Shown: positions 45,236 through 55,578, counted from the stretch's first letter. The stretch is 64,000 nucleotides of DNA from Acidobacteriota bacterium (GCA_027459505.1 DAIDIE010000029.1:124001-188000), one strand, 5' to 3'. The notes: generated by a model not told the origin, from the sequence alone. A program made the numbers and translations.

Positions 45236-46965
45236 GACGCCCTCCGGCTGACGTGCTCGTGTTCTTCGATCAGGGAGATGAAGGCGTCTTCCATGCTTGG
45301 GTTGGGTCGATCGGCGCGGCGAACCCTTCCCTTGATCTCGGTGGGAGAACCTTCCGCGAGCACCTCGCCCAGCGACATCAGGACCAGCCGGTCGCAGTAC
45401 TCCGCCTCCTCCATGAAATGCGTGGTCACCAGGCAAGTCGTGCCGCCTTGCGCGAGCGCGTTGACGCGCGCCCAGAACTCCCGCCGCGCCAGCGGATCGA
45501 CCCCCGAGGTCGGCTCATCGAGAAAGAGGATGCTCGGCTCGTGCATCAAAGCGCAGGCCAGAGCGAGGCGCTGCTTGTAACCAAGGGGCAGATCGGCGGC
45601 GTTGACGGCGATGTAGTCTTTGAGTTCGAGTTCTTCGAGCGCCCACCCGATTCGATCTCGCTTGCGGCGCCTGTGAAGGCCGTAAACGGTTGCGAAGAAG
45701 GACAGATTCTGTTGGACGCTCAGAGCGCCGTAGAGGGAGAACTTTTGAGAGACGTAACCGATGCGGGCCCGCGCCGCCGCTTCGCCGGTGCGCAGATCGG
45801 CGCCGGCCACGCGCAAGGTTCCCGAGGAGGCCGGCAGCAATCCGCAGAGCATGCGGAAGGTTGTGGACTTCCCGGCGCCGTTGGCGCCGAGCAGTCCGAA
45901 GATCTCGCCCTTGTGAACCGAAAAGCTAACGTCCTTCACGGCCGCAAAAGAGCCGAAGTAACGGTAAAGACTCTTCACTTCAACCACCGCGGCGTCATGG
46001 GCGGCGGCCTTAGCGGCCGGAGGTAGGGGAATGGAACGATGCGGATTGCGATTGAAAAGCAGACTGACAAACGCATCTTCCAGCCGAGCCGGCACAGGCT
46101 TTAATTGCCCCTGGACTGCCGGATCCGGCGGCAGCGGCAGCGGGTCTAGGGTCTTTATGACGATGCGCAGTCCATCTCCCTGGATCGCCGTGTCCACCAC
46201 GTCCGGCAGCCGCGCCACCTGAGACTGCAGCGCGCGCGGTGTCATCGCGGCTTCTTGGAGAAGGAAGGAATGGCCTTGCATGGGAGCGACGAGGTCCGCA
46301 GGGCTTCCTTGCGCGAGAATCTCTCCTTCGTGCAGAAGAAGGACATGGTCGCATCGCTCCGCTTCATCCATGTAGGCCGTGCTCAAGAGCACGGTCACCT
46401 TTTCGTGAATCACTTGCCGATGAATGATGCTCCACAACTCCCTGCGCGAGATTGGGTCCACGCCGACGCTGGCCTCATCGAGAAGCAGCACCTTCGGAGG
46501 ATGAATGAGGGTGCATGCCAAGCCGAGTTTCTGCTTCATTCCACCGGAGAGTTTTCCGGCCCGGCGCGCGCGAAAGGGACCGAGCGCCGTCATGGTGAGC
46601 AACTCGTCGAAGCGCGGCTTGCGCCTGTCTTCCGGGATGTTGTGCAGATCGGCGAAGAGGGTGAGGTTTTCTTCAACCGTGAGATTTTCATACAGACCGA
46701 AGCGTTGCGGCATGTAGCCGATTTGGGCCTGGAGGGGCAAGGCTTCTTCCGGCAGCGCATGACCGAGCACCTGAAGCGCCCCCGCGTCGGGCTGAAGGAT
46801 GCCGGCAAGCAGGCGAAGAAGCGTTGTCTTGCCCGCTCCGTCCGGACCGATGAGCGCGGTCATGCTGCCTTCGGCGATCTCGAAGCGGACATTCTTCAGC
46901 GCATCCTTGCGGCTGGTCCCCTTGCCGAAGGATTTGCGGAGATTGTTGACGGCGATCGCGCTCAT
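45232..46965 (-). CDS. Tandem ABC ATPase (two nucleotide-binding domains)
   Basis: Protein of 577 aa carrying two ABC cassettes. First: LIGPDGAGKTTLLRLLAG, LSGGMKQKLGLACTL, LLLDEASVGVDP. Second: LLGANGAGKSTTFRMLCG, LPLGYKQRLALACAL, LFLDEPTSGVDP. The second signature has LPLGY in place of LSGGQ. Unlike E. coli RbbA it has no fused membrane part; the separate permeases fill that role. Likely substrate: drug or hydrophobic toxicant. It is 1 bp from the hlyD-like gene. Confidence 0.9.
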   Translation of the reverse strand: MSAIAVNNLRKSFGKGTSRKDALKNVRFEIAEGSMTALIGPDGAGKTTLLRLLAGILQPDAGALQVLGHALPEEALPLQAQIGYMPQRFGLYENLTVEENLTLFADLHNIPEDRRKPRFDELLTMTALGPFRARRAGKLSGGMKQKLGLACTLIHPPKVLLLDEASVGVDPISRRELWSIIHRQVIHEKVTVLLSTAYMDEAERCDHVLLLHEGEILAQGSPADLVAPMQGHSFLLQEAAMTPRALQSQVARLPDVVDTAIQGDGLRIVIKTLDPLPLPPDPAVQGQLKPVPARLEDAFVSLLFNRNPHRSIPLPPAAKAAAHDAAVVEVKSLYRYFGSFAAVKDVSFSVHKGEIFGLLGANGAGKSTTFRMLCGLLPASSGTLRVAGADLRTGEAAARARIGYVSQKFSLYGALSVQQNLSFFATVYGLHRRRKRDRIGWALEELELKDYIAVNAADLPLGYKQRLALACALMHEPSILFLDEPTSGVDPLARREFWARVNALAQGGTTCLVTTHFMEEAEYCDRLVLMSLGEVLAEGSPTEIKGRVRRADRPNPSMEDAFISLIEEHEHVSRRAS

Positions 46966-46966
46966 C

Positions 46967-48049
46967 TCACTTTCCCTCGCAGGGATGGGCTTCGATTCCG
47001 CCGGCGGGGTTGTTGCCGAGGGGAACGATCACCGTGGCCGGCATGCCCAGGCGGAGTCGATGATCGGAATTGCAGGCATACACGCGCACCCGATAGACAA
47101 GCTGCGAGCGCAATTCCGTGGTTTCTACATTTTTAGGCGTGAATTCCGATACTGGTGAGATAAACCCAACCCATCCGGGAAAGCGCCGGCCTGGAAAGCT
47201 GTCCACTTCAATCCATGCGCGCATGCCCAGGGCGACTTTGCCCATCTGCGGTTCTGGCAGATAGGCTCGCACCCAGAGAGGATTGTCGAGAGCCAGGGTG
47301 AAGACCGGTGTCTGCGGGCTCGCCATATCCCCAGGCTCCAGAATTCTGTTCTGGATGACGCCCTCGGCGGGAGCATAGAGCTGGGTGTCCGCCAACTGCT
47401 TTTGTGCCAAGGCGAGCGCCGCCCGATCGGCCTTGAGCGTCGCCTCCGCCGCGGCGATGTCTTCCTTGCGTGGGCCGATCACGGCCAGTTGCAGGGCTTG
47501 CCGTCTGGCGGCAAGAATTTGCTCGGTGGCGGCAAGATCGGCCTTCTGCGCCAAGTAGGAGCGCTCTGCATCGTCCCGAACCTGTAACGAGACGTACTGC
47601 CGCTTGGCCAGGGTCCGCTGCCGGTGAAAAAGCAATTCTGCATTTTTCGCGTTGGCCCGCGCGGCGGCCACATTGGCTGAGGCCGCGGCTACGTCCGCGC
47701 GCGCCTCAGCGATCTCTTCCGGCCGGCTCCCGGCGCGCAGCCTCGCTACAACCTGCCGCTGTGCCGCCACAAGCGCCCGATCCCGCGCGACGGCATCGGA
47801 AAAGCGCTGCTGAGCCAACTGGCCGAGCAGTTGCCCGGCGTGAACCACGCTGCCTTCATCCACCAACAGCTTGTCAATGCGTTCATTGTCGTTGAAGGCG
47901 ATCTGCACCTGGCGAATGTCGACATTGCCATAGATTGTGACGCTGTCGGCTGGCGCGTTCTTCCGGTGAAGCCCGCGCCAGGCGAAGAAGCCCGCGGCAA
48001 CGAGGATCGCCAGTGCCAGGATGGAAATGCGCTTTCTGACCGAAATCAT
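46967..48049 (-). CDS. HlyD-family periplasmic adaptor (membrane fusion protein)
   Basis: Adaptor of 360 aa linking the ABC exporter to TolC. An N-terminal anchor (ISILALAILVAAGFFAW) is followed by the lipoyl half-motif VTIYGNVDIRQVQIAFNDNERI, a long coiled-coil hairpin (RPEEIAEARADVAAASANVAAARANAKNAELLFHRQR), the second lipoyl half (LYAPAEGVIQNRILEPGDMAS) and a beta-barrel. ATG 48049 has GGGAG upstream; the ORF opens at 48073. YhiI-like. Confidence 0.9.
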   Translation of the reverse strand: MISVRKRISILALAILVAAGFFAWRGLHRKNAPADSVTIYGNVDIRQVQIAFNDNERIDKLLVDEGSVVHAGQLLGQLAQQRFSDAVARDRALVAAQRQVVARLRAGSRPEEIAEARADVAAASANVAAARANAKNAELLFHRQRTLAKRQYVSLQVRDDAERSYLAQKADLAATEQILAARRQALQLAVIGPRKEDIAAAEATLKADRAALALAQKQLADTQLYAPAEGVIQNRILEPGDMASPQTPVFTLALDNPLWVRAYLPEPQMGKVALGMRAWIEVDSFPGRRFPGWVGFISPVSEFTPKNVETTELRSQLVYRVRVYACNSDHRLRLGMPATVIVPLGNNPAGGIEAHPCEGK

Positions 48050-48069
48050 AAGGACTCCCGCGTGCCTGT

Positions 48070-49446
48070 TCAATTCGAGGTGCTGCCATCGAGCAAAGAG
48101 TTGATGCTCTCAATGTCGAGAGGGGTCAATACCCCCGCTGCCGCCTTGAGCTGCGTTCTAGCCACCAGTTGCGTGTAGAGAGCCAGATAGTAGTTGCGCT
48201 GCGCCGCCGCGTAGTTCGTAGTCGCCGTCAGCAGATCGACGATCGACCGGCTCCCAATCTCGTAGCCCTTGCGGGTGCCCGCGAGCGCTACCTTCGCGGA
48301 GGCGACCGATTGCCGCGCCGCCCGATACTGAGCGACGCTGTTTTGCAGATCGAGGAACGCCGTCTGCGTAGCGAGCTTGATCCGGTCTCGCGTATTCGCC
48401 ACATTCTCCCGGCTTGCCCGGGCCAGCGCCTGGGCCTGGCGAATGCTCGCGCGCGTGCGTCCGCCCTCGAAGACGGGAATGGAAAGGTTCAGCGCCGCGC
48501 CCGCCTGATCGATCGCAACCGGCGGTATCAACGCTCCCGCCGCATGTTGTCCGACTCCGCTGAGGGTCAGGGTTGGCCAGCGCGCTCGCTCGGCATACCG
48601 AACCTGTTGTTCGGAAACATGCAGGGTCGCCTTGGCCTGACGCAGGAGAGGCTGGTTCTTTAGGGCGGCGGCAACCCAGGCGTCCGCGGTATCCGGCTGG
48701 GGACCGATTGCTTTGAGACTCGTTACATCCCGCAGGGTCCCGATGGGATTGTGGGTGAGGCGCGCTAACTGGTTCCTGGCCACCGCAACCGCATTCCTTG
48801 CCTCGATCCAATCGGCTTTCGCGGCGTCTAGCTGCGCCTGCGCTTCCTGGACGCTGATGATGTCGCCGGTCCCAACTTTCAGCCTGGCATTCGTCTGGTC
48901 ATAGATACGATGGAGCAGATCGACCTGCCGATGGGCGACTCGCTCGTTCGCCCCTGCCTGGAGCACACCGAAATAAGCCTGCGTGACCTCCAGCGCAACC
49001 ACCTGTTGCGCATAGGCCAGGGCCGCCTCACTAGCCTGAATCCTGCTATCCGCCTGCTTCAGGGCTACGAGGCTCCGACCGTCGAACAGAGCTTCGGTGA
49101 GACTGGCGCTGAAAACATCGGAGTGATAACCGGTGGAGATGGACTGAGCGCCGAAGCCAGTTACACGTGCCGTATTCACGCCCCCACTGGCAAACGCGTT
49201 GAGATGAGGCAGGAGCGCCGCGCGCGCCAGTGGCTTGCGAGCCAGCGCCGCGTCCAGCTGCGCGCGGGACTGGGCAATCATCGGCGAGGAATGCGCCGCC
49301 TGCCGGTAGGCGGTTGCCAGATCCTCCACCGTTGTCTGCGCCGCGGCCGGCGCCGCGATCCACAACATCGCGAGCGGAACCAACGAGAACGCCCAGGTCA
49401 AGCGCCTGAATAGGGTCGCTCTTCTCCGTTTCGACTGGATCTTCAT
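48070..49446 (-). CDS. TolC-family outer membrane efflux protein
   Basis: Outer-membrane channel of 458 aa. A signal peptide ends near AAPAAAQTTVEDL. Two TolC repeats carry the long helices (ALEVTQAYFGVLQAGANERVAHRQVDLL; RIKLATQTAFLDLQNSVAQYRAARQSV) with KGYEIGSRSIVDLLTATTNY in the second. GAGGT lies before the ATG, three bp after the arsR stop. It completes a full export path from cytoplasm to outside. Confidence 0.92.
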   Translation of the reverse strand: MKIQSKRRRATLFRRLTWAFSLVPLAMLWIAAPAAAQTTVEDLATAYRQAAHSSPMIAQSRAQLDAALARKPLARAALLPHLNAFASGGVNTARVTGFGAQSISTGYHSDVFSASLTEALFDGRSLVALKQADSRIQASEAALAYAQQVVALEVTQAYFGVLQAGANERVAHRQVDLLHRIYDQTNARLKVGTGDIISVQEAQAQLDAAKADWIEARNAVAVARNQLARLTHNPIGTLRDVTSLKAIGPQPDTADAWVAAALKNQPLLRQAKATLHVSEQQVRYAERARWPTLTLSGVGQHAAGALIPPVAIDQAGAALNLSIPVFEGGRTRASIRQAQALARASRENVANTRDRIKLATQTAFLDLQNSVAQYRAARQSVASAKVALAGTRKGYEIGSRSIVDLLTATTNYAAAQRNYYLALYTQLVARTQLKAAAGVLTPLDIESINSLLDGSTSN

Positions 49447-49449
49447 TGC

Positions 49450-49749
49450 TTACCTCGAACGTTCTTTCAAAACCTGTGTCGCGCAAGTGAAGAAGTTGCA
49501 CACGCAGGGCGTGATCAGCCGGTAATACACGGTGGTCTTCTCGCGGCGGTCTTCGACGATTCCATGTGCGCGTAACAATGCCAGGTGCTTGGAGACGGTC
49601 GACAGATCGCTGCCAACGAGTTCCCGGAGGTCTCCAACCGAACACTCGCCATGGCTAAGCCGGTCTACAATCAGCAGCCGAGACTCGTGAGCAAGGGCTT
49701 TCAGCATCCTCGCCTGTTCCGCAAACGCGTGCCGCTTGTCCTTTGCCAT
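49450..49749 (-). CDS. ArsR-family metal/toxicant-responsive repressor
   Basis: Winged-helix repressor of 99 aa at the head of the efflux operon. The core is ARMLKALAHESRLLIVDRLSHGECSVGDLRELVGSDLSTVSKHLALLRAHGIVEDRREKTTVYYRL. Cysteines occur in GECSVGDL and in the C-terminal PCVCNFFTCA, suggesting a thiol metalloid/metal site. It would repress tolC-hlyD-ABC until an inducer binds. A perfect ATTGGCCAAT palindrome lies 11 bp upstream. Confidence 0.9.
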   Translation of the reverse strand: MAKDKRHAFAEQARMLKALAHESRLLIVDRLSHGECSVGDLRELVGSDLSTVSKHLALLRAHGIVEDRREKTTVYYRLITPCVCNFFTCATQVLKERSR

Positions 49750-49760
49750 GGTGTTTCCTT

Positions 49761-49770
49761 ATTGGCCAAT
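49761..49770. promoter_or_regulatory. Candidate ArsR operator
   Basis: Perfect palindrome ATTGGCCAAT, extended imperfectly to TTATTGGCCAATTAG, lies between the start of arsR and the repeat, where an autoregulatory site is expected. Confidence 0.4.
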
Positions 49771-49829
49771 TAGTCATCTATTTGCCGCCGCAGTCAGTGA
49801 TCGCCAGCACATGTCCCCATCACTGCCGT

Positions 49830-50024
49830 CTAAAGTGGCGGGAATCGGGTTGGATCGGTAGTGAAAACGCTGTGGAAAGCGGGGGCGTAGAAGCCTGCGT
49901 GGGCCGCGGCGGCGGCCGGAGCGGAGACGCGAGGAGGATTGGAGGAGGAGGATGCTGTTGGTTTGTTGGCGATGAGCGGGGAATGGTTGTGGTGATGCTT
50001 TTTGCGTTTGCGAGATTTCGGCAT
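49830..50024 (-). pseudogene. Truncated 5' fragment of the HTH gene
   Basis: The first ~44 codons (MPKSRKRKKHHHNHSPLIAN...) match the HTH gene at 42536, then sequence identity ends near 49893 and the frame runs on to a stop at 49830 with unrelated residues. The HTH core is lost. It is part of direct repeat copy 2. Confidence 0.75.
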
Positions 50025-50280
50025 GGGAGATGCTCCTGGGCGCGGGCGGGACTGGCCAGAGCCGATAAAGCAATGGTGGAGTGAGAGAGGGGCGATGTCG
50101 ATTCCCACAAATGGGGAGGGTTACCGAGGGGCGGCGTTGTCACAATTTCGTGACAATGTTGAAACAATAACGTGGCCGGCGTGGCTCCGCCACGCGGGGT
50201 TGCTATCGGAGCGGCCCACCAGCGGTTTCACCGCTGGCTACTATCCGCAGGTGTCGCTCCGCGACACTGGGGGGGAGTGG
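49893..50280 (-). repeat. Direct repeat copy 2 (~0.39 kb)
   Basis: Same orientation and >90% identical by eye to 42405-42803. It ends with hairpins GCGTGGC-TCC-GCCACGC (50179-50195), CCAGCGGT-TTC-ACCGCTGG (50219-50237) and GTGTCGC-TCC-GCGACAC (50251-50267). Base differences from copy 1 in hairpins 1 and 2 keep the pairing. Confidence 0.9.
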
Positions 50281-50465
50281 CGTAGCGGGGGGAGGCGAGG
50301 GATTACACGTGTATTAGGCGGCTGAGCCGTGCGGGTGAGCGCCCTTACCCGCATTTTAGAGAGGGCGAACCCGAAAAGGGCCATGTCCGCAACACGTTTC
50401 CTTGCGAGAAACAAGAGAGGATGGGGGAAGAGGATGGGGAAGCTTGTGCCGTGCGAATCTGGCAA

Positions 50466-50963
50466 TTACGCTGGGCTTCGCTTGCGGCCGGTTGCCGCCG
50501 GCTCGACATCCAGATCGCCGAGGATGCGTCTGGCCACCATGCTGGTGGCGGCGGCGACCGCGGCCGACAGGGTTTGGCCGGGCGCAAAGCTTTGGCCTTC
50601 AATCCCGTAGACAATCACGTGCGCCGGCAGTTCTCCCAGGGTTCGCGCCAGTTCAATCGCCGAAGCGACGCCGAAGGCGTGACTGGAGAAGAGCACAAAG
50701 TTTTTGGGAAGACACTGGCTGCCCGCCTCCAAACGGTGCAGGGTCCCCACTTCGGCGCCGGAACGGACCGCGTCGATAAGGATCACCGTCTCGTAGCCCC
50801 GCCAGGCTTCCATCAGGGCGGCGCCTTCGCCGCTCAATTCAATCAGCTCCACTGCAGCGGGAAGAGCCCAGTTCCGCAGCTCACTGATCACCGCTTGCCC
50901 GGCGCCATCATCGCCCCGAAACCGGTTGCCGACGCCCGCAACCAGCACCTTGGCGGAATTCAT
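50466..50963 (-). CDS. [NiFe]-hydrogenase maturation protease (HycI/HoxW type)
   Basis: Endopeptidase of 165 aa that removes the C-terminal tail of the large subunit after nickel insertion. Motifs are [15 protein letters not shown] (Ni-sensing Asp), [12 protein letters not shown], and [16 protein letters not shown] with the conserved His. ATG 50963 overlaps the hydA stop as ATGA; the ORF opens at 51011. It is the last gene of the hyp/hyd operon. Confidence 0.92.
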   Translation of the reverse strand: MNSAKVLVAGVGNRFRGDDGAGQAVISELRNWALPAAVELIELSGEGAALMEAWRGYETVILIDAVRSGAEVGTLHRLEAGSQCLPKNFVLFSSHAFGVASAIELARTLGELPAHVIVYGIEGQSFAPGQTLSAAVAAATSMVARRILGDLDVEPAATGRKRSPA

Positions 50964-52273
50964 GCCTTCTCCAGGCGCAGGTCCAGGAAGTGGGTGGCGC
51001 AGGAGATACACGGATCGTAGTTGCGAATGGCCTGCTCACAGCGCCATTGCAGCTCGTCTTTCGGCAGGTCGAGGTGCCGGCTGGCCAACTCGAACAAGTC
51101 GCGCTCGATCGTCTTCTGGTTTTGCGCAGTGGGCGGAACGATCTTGGCGTCCAGAATGACGCCGTGATCGTCAAAGCGGTAGCGGTGATAAAGAATTCCG
51201 CGGGGCGCCTCGGTACAGCCATATCCGGAGGAGGCGCGAGGTTGCACCTCGATAAAGGGGCGCTCCGGCGTCTCGTAACTCTCCATGATACGCAGGGCTT
51301 CGTGGCAGGCAAAGACCAGCTCGACCGCGCGCACCACGATGCTTTGGAAGGGGTTGCGGCAAACGCGGCCAAGCCCGGCCTCGCTGGCGGCTTGCTGGGC
51401 AACGGGGGGAAGCACATCGTAGTTCAGCGCGTACCGCGCCATGGGTCCAACGAAATAGGCGCCCCGGGAATTGATCACCGAGTGCAGCGCATTGGAATGT
51501 GCCAGGTGCTCCTCCGTGAAATGCTGTTCGTATTCGCCAATCGATATCTGAGATTTACCCTCGCCAAAGCCATTACTGGAGCCCAGTTGCCCTTCATTCA
51601 GTGGGTACTCGGATGGATGTTGGAGAGCGACAAAGTCGTAATCGCGTTCGAAGTCCGGGAAGGGAAGCGTGGCGGCGAAGCGGACCGTCTCCAGTGCGGC
51701 ATCCAGCGCCCACTTCACATCGTCGATCAAGGCGCCAAGCTCGCGTCGCGCGGGAACCTTGTAGAAGCCGCCCACACGAACATTGATGGGGTGAATCTCG
51801 CGTCCTCCGAGCAGGGTCATGATGGCGTTGCCAACCTTTTTCAGGCGGAGGCCGCGCTTGACCGCTTCGGGGTGGTCCTGGGCCATGCGGATCGCGTCCT
51901 CATAACCGAGGAAGTCCGGGGCGTGCAGCATGTAGACGTGCAGCGCATGGCTCTCGATCCATTCGCCACAGTAAAGCAGGCGGCGCAGGTCGCGCAGCGG
52001 CCCCACGACCTGAACGCCGAAGGCGTCTTCGATGGCATGACAGGCGCTCATTTGGTAGGCAACGGGGCAAATTCCGCAGATACGCGCGGTGATATCGGGC
52101 GCTTCGCTGTAGGCGCGCCCGCGCAGGAAGGCTTCAAAAAAGCGCGGGGGCTCGAAGATGGCCAGCTTGGCCTCGAGCACGCGATCATCCTTGATTTTGA
52201 GACGCAGCGAGCCTTCGCCCTCGACCCGCGCCAGCACCCCGACTTTAATGGTCCTGGTGGTGTTCGCGCTCAT
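50960..52273 (-). CDS. hydA: Group 3b [NiFe]-hydrogenase large (alpha) subunit
   Basis: Catalytic subunit of 437 aa (before processing) with the Ni-Fe site. L1 is [25 protein letters not shown] and L2 is [13 protein letters not shown], so the four cysteine ligands are intact and cleavage would occur after His to remove FLDLRLEKA. The wording of both motifs is typical of group 3b NADP-reducing (sulf)hydrogenases. True ATG 52273 overlaps hydD by 29 bp. Cytoplasmic: no twin-arginine signal is present on the small subunit. Confidence 0.93.
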   Translation of the reverse strand: MSANTTRTIKVGVLARVEGEGSLRLKIKDDRVLEAKLAIFEPPRFFEAFLRGRAYSEAPDITARICGICPVAYQMSACHAIEDAFGVQVVGPLRDLRRLLYCGEWIESHALHVYMLHAPDFLGYEDAIRMAQDHPEAVKRGLRLKKVGNAIMTLLGGREIHPINVRVGGFYKVPARRELGALIDDVKWALDAALETVRFAATLPFPDFERDYDFVALQHPSEYPLNEGQLGSSNGFGEGKSQISIGEYEQHFTEEHLAHSNALHSVINSRGAYFVGPMARYALNYDVLPPVAQQAASEAGLGRVCRNPFQSIVVRAVELVFACHEALRIMESYETPERPFIEVQPRASSGYGCTEAPRGILYHRYRFDDHGVILDAKIVPPTAQNQKTIERDLFELASRHLDLPKDELQWRCEQAIRNYDPCISCATHFLDLRLEKA

Positions 52274-53045
52274 GACTTTCGGCCTCCTTGCGAAAGGGCT
52301 CGGCATTGGCGTTGAAGGTGCGGTAGGCGCGCAGGATATCCTGTTCGCCCACCCCGAGCCCGCTCCAGATGGTGCTGAGCGAGTGGCTGTTGGGCGTTTC
52401 CTTGGGACCAAAGCAGCCAAAGCAGCCGCGCTCATACCCGGGGCACAGCGCGCCGCAGCCGGCCTGGGTTACCGGCCCCATGCAGGGGATGCCGCGCGCG
52501 GTCATGATGCAGATGGCGCCGCGGCGCTTGCACTCCATGCAGACACTGAAGGCGGGGATATTGGGTTTGCGGCCGTGCAGCAGGGCGCTGATCAGCTCCA
52601 CCAGTTGGAACTTGTTGACCGGGCAGCCGCGCAGCTCGAAATCGACGGCGACGTGATCTTTGATCGGCGTGGACTTGTTCAACGTCGCGATGTACTCCGG
52701 ATGGGCGTAGACGATCGCGGTCATCTCCCGCACATTCTTGAAATTGCGCAGTGCCTGGATGCCGCCAGCGGTGGCGCAGGCGCCAATCGTGACCAGCATC
52801 CTTGAAGAACGCCGTATGGCATGAATGCGCTCGGCATCGTGCGGGGTGGTAATGGAGCCTTCGACCAGCGAGAGCGCGTAGGGTCCGCCGACCACGGCGC
52901 GCGAGGCTTCTGGAAAATTGGCTATCTCGACCGCGCCCGCGATGGCGAGAAGCTCATCTTCACAATCGAGCAGGCTGAGCTGGCAGCCATCGCAGGAAGC
53001 AAACTTCCAAACCGCCAGTTTGGGGCGCTTGGCCGGTTTCGGCAT
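52245..53045 (-). CDS. hydD: Group 3b [NiFe]-hydrogenase small (delta) subunit
   Basis: Electron-transfer subunit of 266 aa with three [4Fe-4S] sites: [23 protein letters not shown], and a C-terminal cysteine set ([44 protein letters not shown]). There is no Tat signal and no membrane anchor, fitting a soluble enzyme. ATG 53045 has GGAGG five bases upstream, one bp after hydG; the ORF opens at 53186. Confidence 0.93.
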   Translation of the reverse strand: MPKPAKRPKLAVWKFASCDGCQLSLLDCEDELLAIAGAVEIANFPEASRAVVGGPYALSLVEGSITTPHDAERIHAIRRSSRMLVTIGACATAGGIQALRNFKNVREMTAIVYAHPEYIATLNKSTPIKDHVAVDFELRGCPVNKFQLVELISALLHGRKPNIPAFSVCMECKRRGAICIMTARGIPCMGPVTQAGCGALCPGYERGCFGCFGPKETPNSHSLSTIWSGLGVGEQDILRAYRTFNANAEPFRKEAESHEREHHQDH

Positions 53046-53046
53046 C

Positions 53047-53919
53047 TTAGACCTCCGCCTTACCAAAAATCGGCTCGACGCGATCAAAGGAAAACACCGG
53101 GCCATCTTTGCAGATAAACGCGGGCCCATACTGGCAGTGACCGCAGAATCCAGTGCCGCATTGCATGTTGCGTTCCACCGAGACAAAGATCCGTTGGGGC
53201 GGGACGCCGCATTTGCGCAGATCTAGGACGCAGAAGCGCATCATCACTTCTGGTCCGCAGAGCATGGCAATTGTGCCGGCGGGATCAAAGGTGGCGCGCG
53301 GCAAAAGCGTGGTGACCACGCCAACGTTGCCGCGCCACCCGGCGCCGCCGCGATCCACGGTCACGTCGATTTCAAGGTCAAACTGGCCGCGCCAGCGCTC
53401 CAACTCGCGCAAGTAGAGGATGTCCTCTGGCGTTCGCGCGCCATAGAGCAGGGAGATGCGGCGGTATTTGCGCCGGTCATGCAGCAGGTGATAAAGAGCT
53501 GGGCGGAGCGGGGCCAGACCAATACCGCCGGCCAGAATCACCACATCCTGGTCCACCGCTTGCTTAACTGGCCAGCCGCTCCCAAATGGACCGCGCAGCC
53601 CGATCATGTCGCCCCGCTTTAACGCGCACAGAGCCTTGGTCACGGCGCCGACGGCGCGGATAGTGTGCAACAGTATGGGGCAGTCGTTTGGGTCGCCGCT
53701 GATGGAGATGGGAACCTCTCCGGCGCCGAATGCGTAGAGCATGTTGAACTGGCCGGGGAGAAACGCGGCCAGCCCGGGCGCCTGCGCGGGAACCATTTCC
53801 AGGGTAAACGTGTCGTAGGTCTCGCGCCGCACCCGTTCGACGCGGTAGGGAACCGGCAACATGGGGTTGCCCGCCGGAGCGCGCGGATTTGCCGCTAGTT
53901 CAATCGCGTGGGCCGTCAT
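53047..53919 (-). CDS. hydG: Hydrogenase FAD/NAD(P)-binding (gamma) subunit
   Basis: Diaphorase subunit of 290 aa, ferredoxin-NADP reductase-like. The FAD domain contains [15 protein letters not shown] and [11 protein letters not shown], the nucleotide domain [22 protein letters not shown] and [15 protein letters not shown]-terminal [2Fe-2S] site reads [25 protein letters not shown]. It passes electrons between NAD(P)H and the beta/delta subunits. It overlaps the cNMP-binding gene by 20 bp. Confidence 0.93.
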   Translation of the reverse strand: MTAHAIELAANPRAPAGNPMLPVPYRVERVRRETYDTFTLEMVPAQAPGLAAFLPGQFNMLYAFGAGEVPISISGDPNDCPILLHTIRAVGAVTKALCALKRGDMIGLRGPFGSGWPVKQAVDQDVVILAGGIGLAPLRPALYHLLHDRRKYRRISLLYGARTPEDILYLRELERWRGQFDLEIDVTVDRGGAGWRGNVGVVTTLLPRATFDPAGTIAMLCGPEVMMRFCVLDLRKCGVPPQRIFVSVERNMQCGTGFCGHCQYGPAFICKDGPVFSFDRVEPIFGKAEV

Positions 53920-54367
53920 AGATGTCCAGTAACTGCAGCCGCGTGGCGTCCAGCCGCTCGAAAGCCATGTTGTAGAAGCGTTTCAGCATTTCGTAGCCCA
54001 GGTCGTGATCTTCCTCGCACTTGGCGCGCAGACACTTGCCATCGAAGGCCAGCGCTCGCGTTGGACACTTGGCGCGGCCGTCGAAATGCCAGCGATAGGG
54101 TGGCGCCAGCCACGACCAGCCGAGCACGTCCCCGGGACCCACGGTCTGTACGGTAACGGCGCCGCGGCGCGGAACCAGCAGTTCAATCGAGACGAGGCCC
54201 TCGCGTACGAAATAGAAATGATCGGCGTCGTCGCCCTCCCGGAAGATGAACTGGTCTTCCTGGAAGCGCACATTGGTGGCGCACCCGGCGATGAACTGGA
54301 TGTGATGCTCCTCCAGATCCTTGAAGAATGCGTGCTCACGAATCACGGAATCGAGCGTTTGAATCAT
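53900..54367 (-). CDS. Cyclic-nucleotide-binding-domain protein (no HTH)
   Basis: Protein of 155 aa consisting of one Crp-type sensor fold: [69 protein letters not shown] and a C-helix. There is no DNA-binding domain, so it is probably a regulatory or accessory subunit of the hydrogenase rather than a regulator of transcription. The canonical phosphate-binding RxE/R-A-A cassette is not obvious. ATG 54367 has GAGG six bases upstream. It sits between hydB and hydG. Confidence 0.8.
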   Translation of the reverse strand: MIQTLDSVIREHAFFKDLEEHHIQFIAGCATNVRFQEDQFIFREGDDADHFYFVREGLVSIELLVPRRGAVTVQTVGPGDVLGWSWLAPPYRWHFDGRAKCPTRALAFDGKCLRAKCEEDHDLGYEMLKRFYNMAFERLDATRLQLLDIYDGPRD

Positions 54368-54429
54368 AAGGCGCCTCATTTGCCGTTCCTTGTAGAGACT
54401 TGCCCGCTCACCGTTAGAGCCCGGCGCAT

Positions 54430-55578
54430 TTAAGGCGCGTGGGCGCCAGCGGCTTGTGCCTCTCGCAACGCGCGTGCTTCCGCGGTGATATCGATTCCCG
54501 CCGGGCACCAGGCAATGCAGCGGCCGCAGCCCACACAGCCGCTCTCGTCAAACTGATCGATCCAGGCCGCCAGCTTGTGCACCATCCACTGGCGATAGCG
54601 CGCTTTCGTGGAGGACCGGACGCTGCCGCCGTGGAGGTAAGAAAATGCGGTGGTAAAGCAGGAGTCCCAGCGGCGCCAGCGTTCGGCGTGATCGCCGCTG
54701 AGATCGGTGACGTCTTCGATCGTGGTGCAGAAGCAGGTGGGGCAGACGAGGGTGCAGTTGGCGCAACTCAAACAACGCTGGGCAATGGCTTCCCAGTGCG
54801 GATGGTCGTAACTGCGGTAGAGCAAGGCCTGCAGCCCGCCGGTATCAAGCTGGCGTCCCATGTGGGCGGCGGCATGGTCCAGCTGGCTGGAGGCAAGTTC
54901 CCGCTCTTCGGCGCTGGCAACGCGGGTGGTCAACGCGGCCAACACGTCAGCGCCGCGCGAGGAGCCGGCACGTACGACAAAACGGTGACTGCCTTCCAGA
55001 AGTTCCGTAAGTACCAGGTCATAGCCCGAATCCGCACCGGGGCCGGTTCCCATCGAGGCGCAGAAGCAGGTGGCGCCCGCCTGGGTACAGTTCACAGCAA
55101 CAAGAAACGTGCTTTCACGAAGGCGCTTGTAGTCCGGATCGGTGTAGTTGGGGCTGGCCAGAACTTTGTCGAGGATGGCGATGGCATGGAGTTCGCAGGC
55201 CCGCACCCCCAAAAAGGCATACCGGGGCTGGCGGGACGGAACCTCCTCGACAATGCGGAAAGCGCCCTGCGTTCCGTTCTGCTGGCAGGTCGCGGTAAAG
55301 AGGCGATGGGAAGCTGGGTAGAGGAATTTTTTCCAGGAATGCGGGCCCACATTGAAGCCGAACAAGGCATCGTCATCGCGGCGCCGGAGGCGGTAATATC
55401 CGGGACCTTGCTCGTCGGTCCAGCCGCGTGGCAGGTCGTCAACCGTATGAACCGGTTCATAAACGATGGCCCCATCGCGAATGCTGGGACCGATCACTTC
55501 ATACCCCTGGTGGGCAAGCGCGCTCAGGAGCTCACCAAGCCGCGCAGCTTCGAGGATAAACTGTTCGCCAGCTTCCAT
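54430..55578 (-). CDS. hydB: Hydrogenase iron-sulfur (beta) subunit
   Basis: Protein of 382 aa of the HydB/AsrA family. The N-terminal part includes [21 protein letters not shown] and [18 protein letters not shown]. Two [4Fe-4S] ferredoxin motifs follow: [18 protein letters not shown] and [16 protein letters not shown]. It shuttles electrons between the diaphorase and small subunit. Gene order hydB-hydG-hydD-hydA matches the archaeal sulfhydrogenase operon, except for the inserted cNMP gene. ATG 55578 preferred over TTG 55593. Confidence 0.92.
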   Translation of the reverse strand: MEAGEQFILEAARLGELLSALAHQGYEVIGPSIRDGAIVYEPVHTVDDLPRGWTDEQGPGYYRLRRRDDDALFGFNVGPHSWKKFLYPASHRLFTATCQQNGTQGAFRIVEEVPSRQPRYAFLGVRACELHAIAILDKVLASPNYTDPDYKRLRESTFLVAVNCTQAGATCFCASMGTGPGADSGYDLVLTELLEGSHRFVVRAGSSRGADVLAALTTRVASAEERELASSQLDHAAAHMGRQLDTGGLQALLYRSYDHPHWEAIAQRCLSCANCTLVCPTCFCTTIEDVTDLSGDHAERWRRWDSCFTTAFSYLHGGSVRSSTKARYRQWMVHKLAAWIDQFDESGCVGCGRCIAWCPAGIDITAEARALREAQAAGAHAP

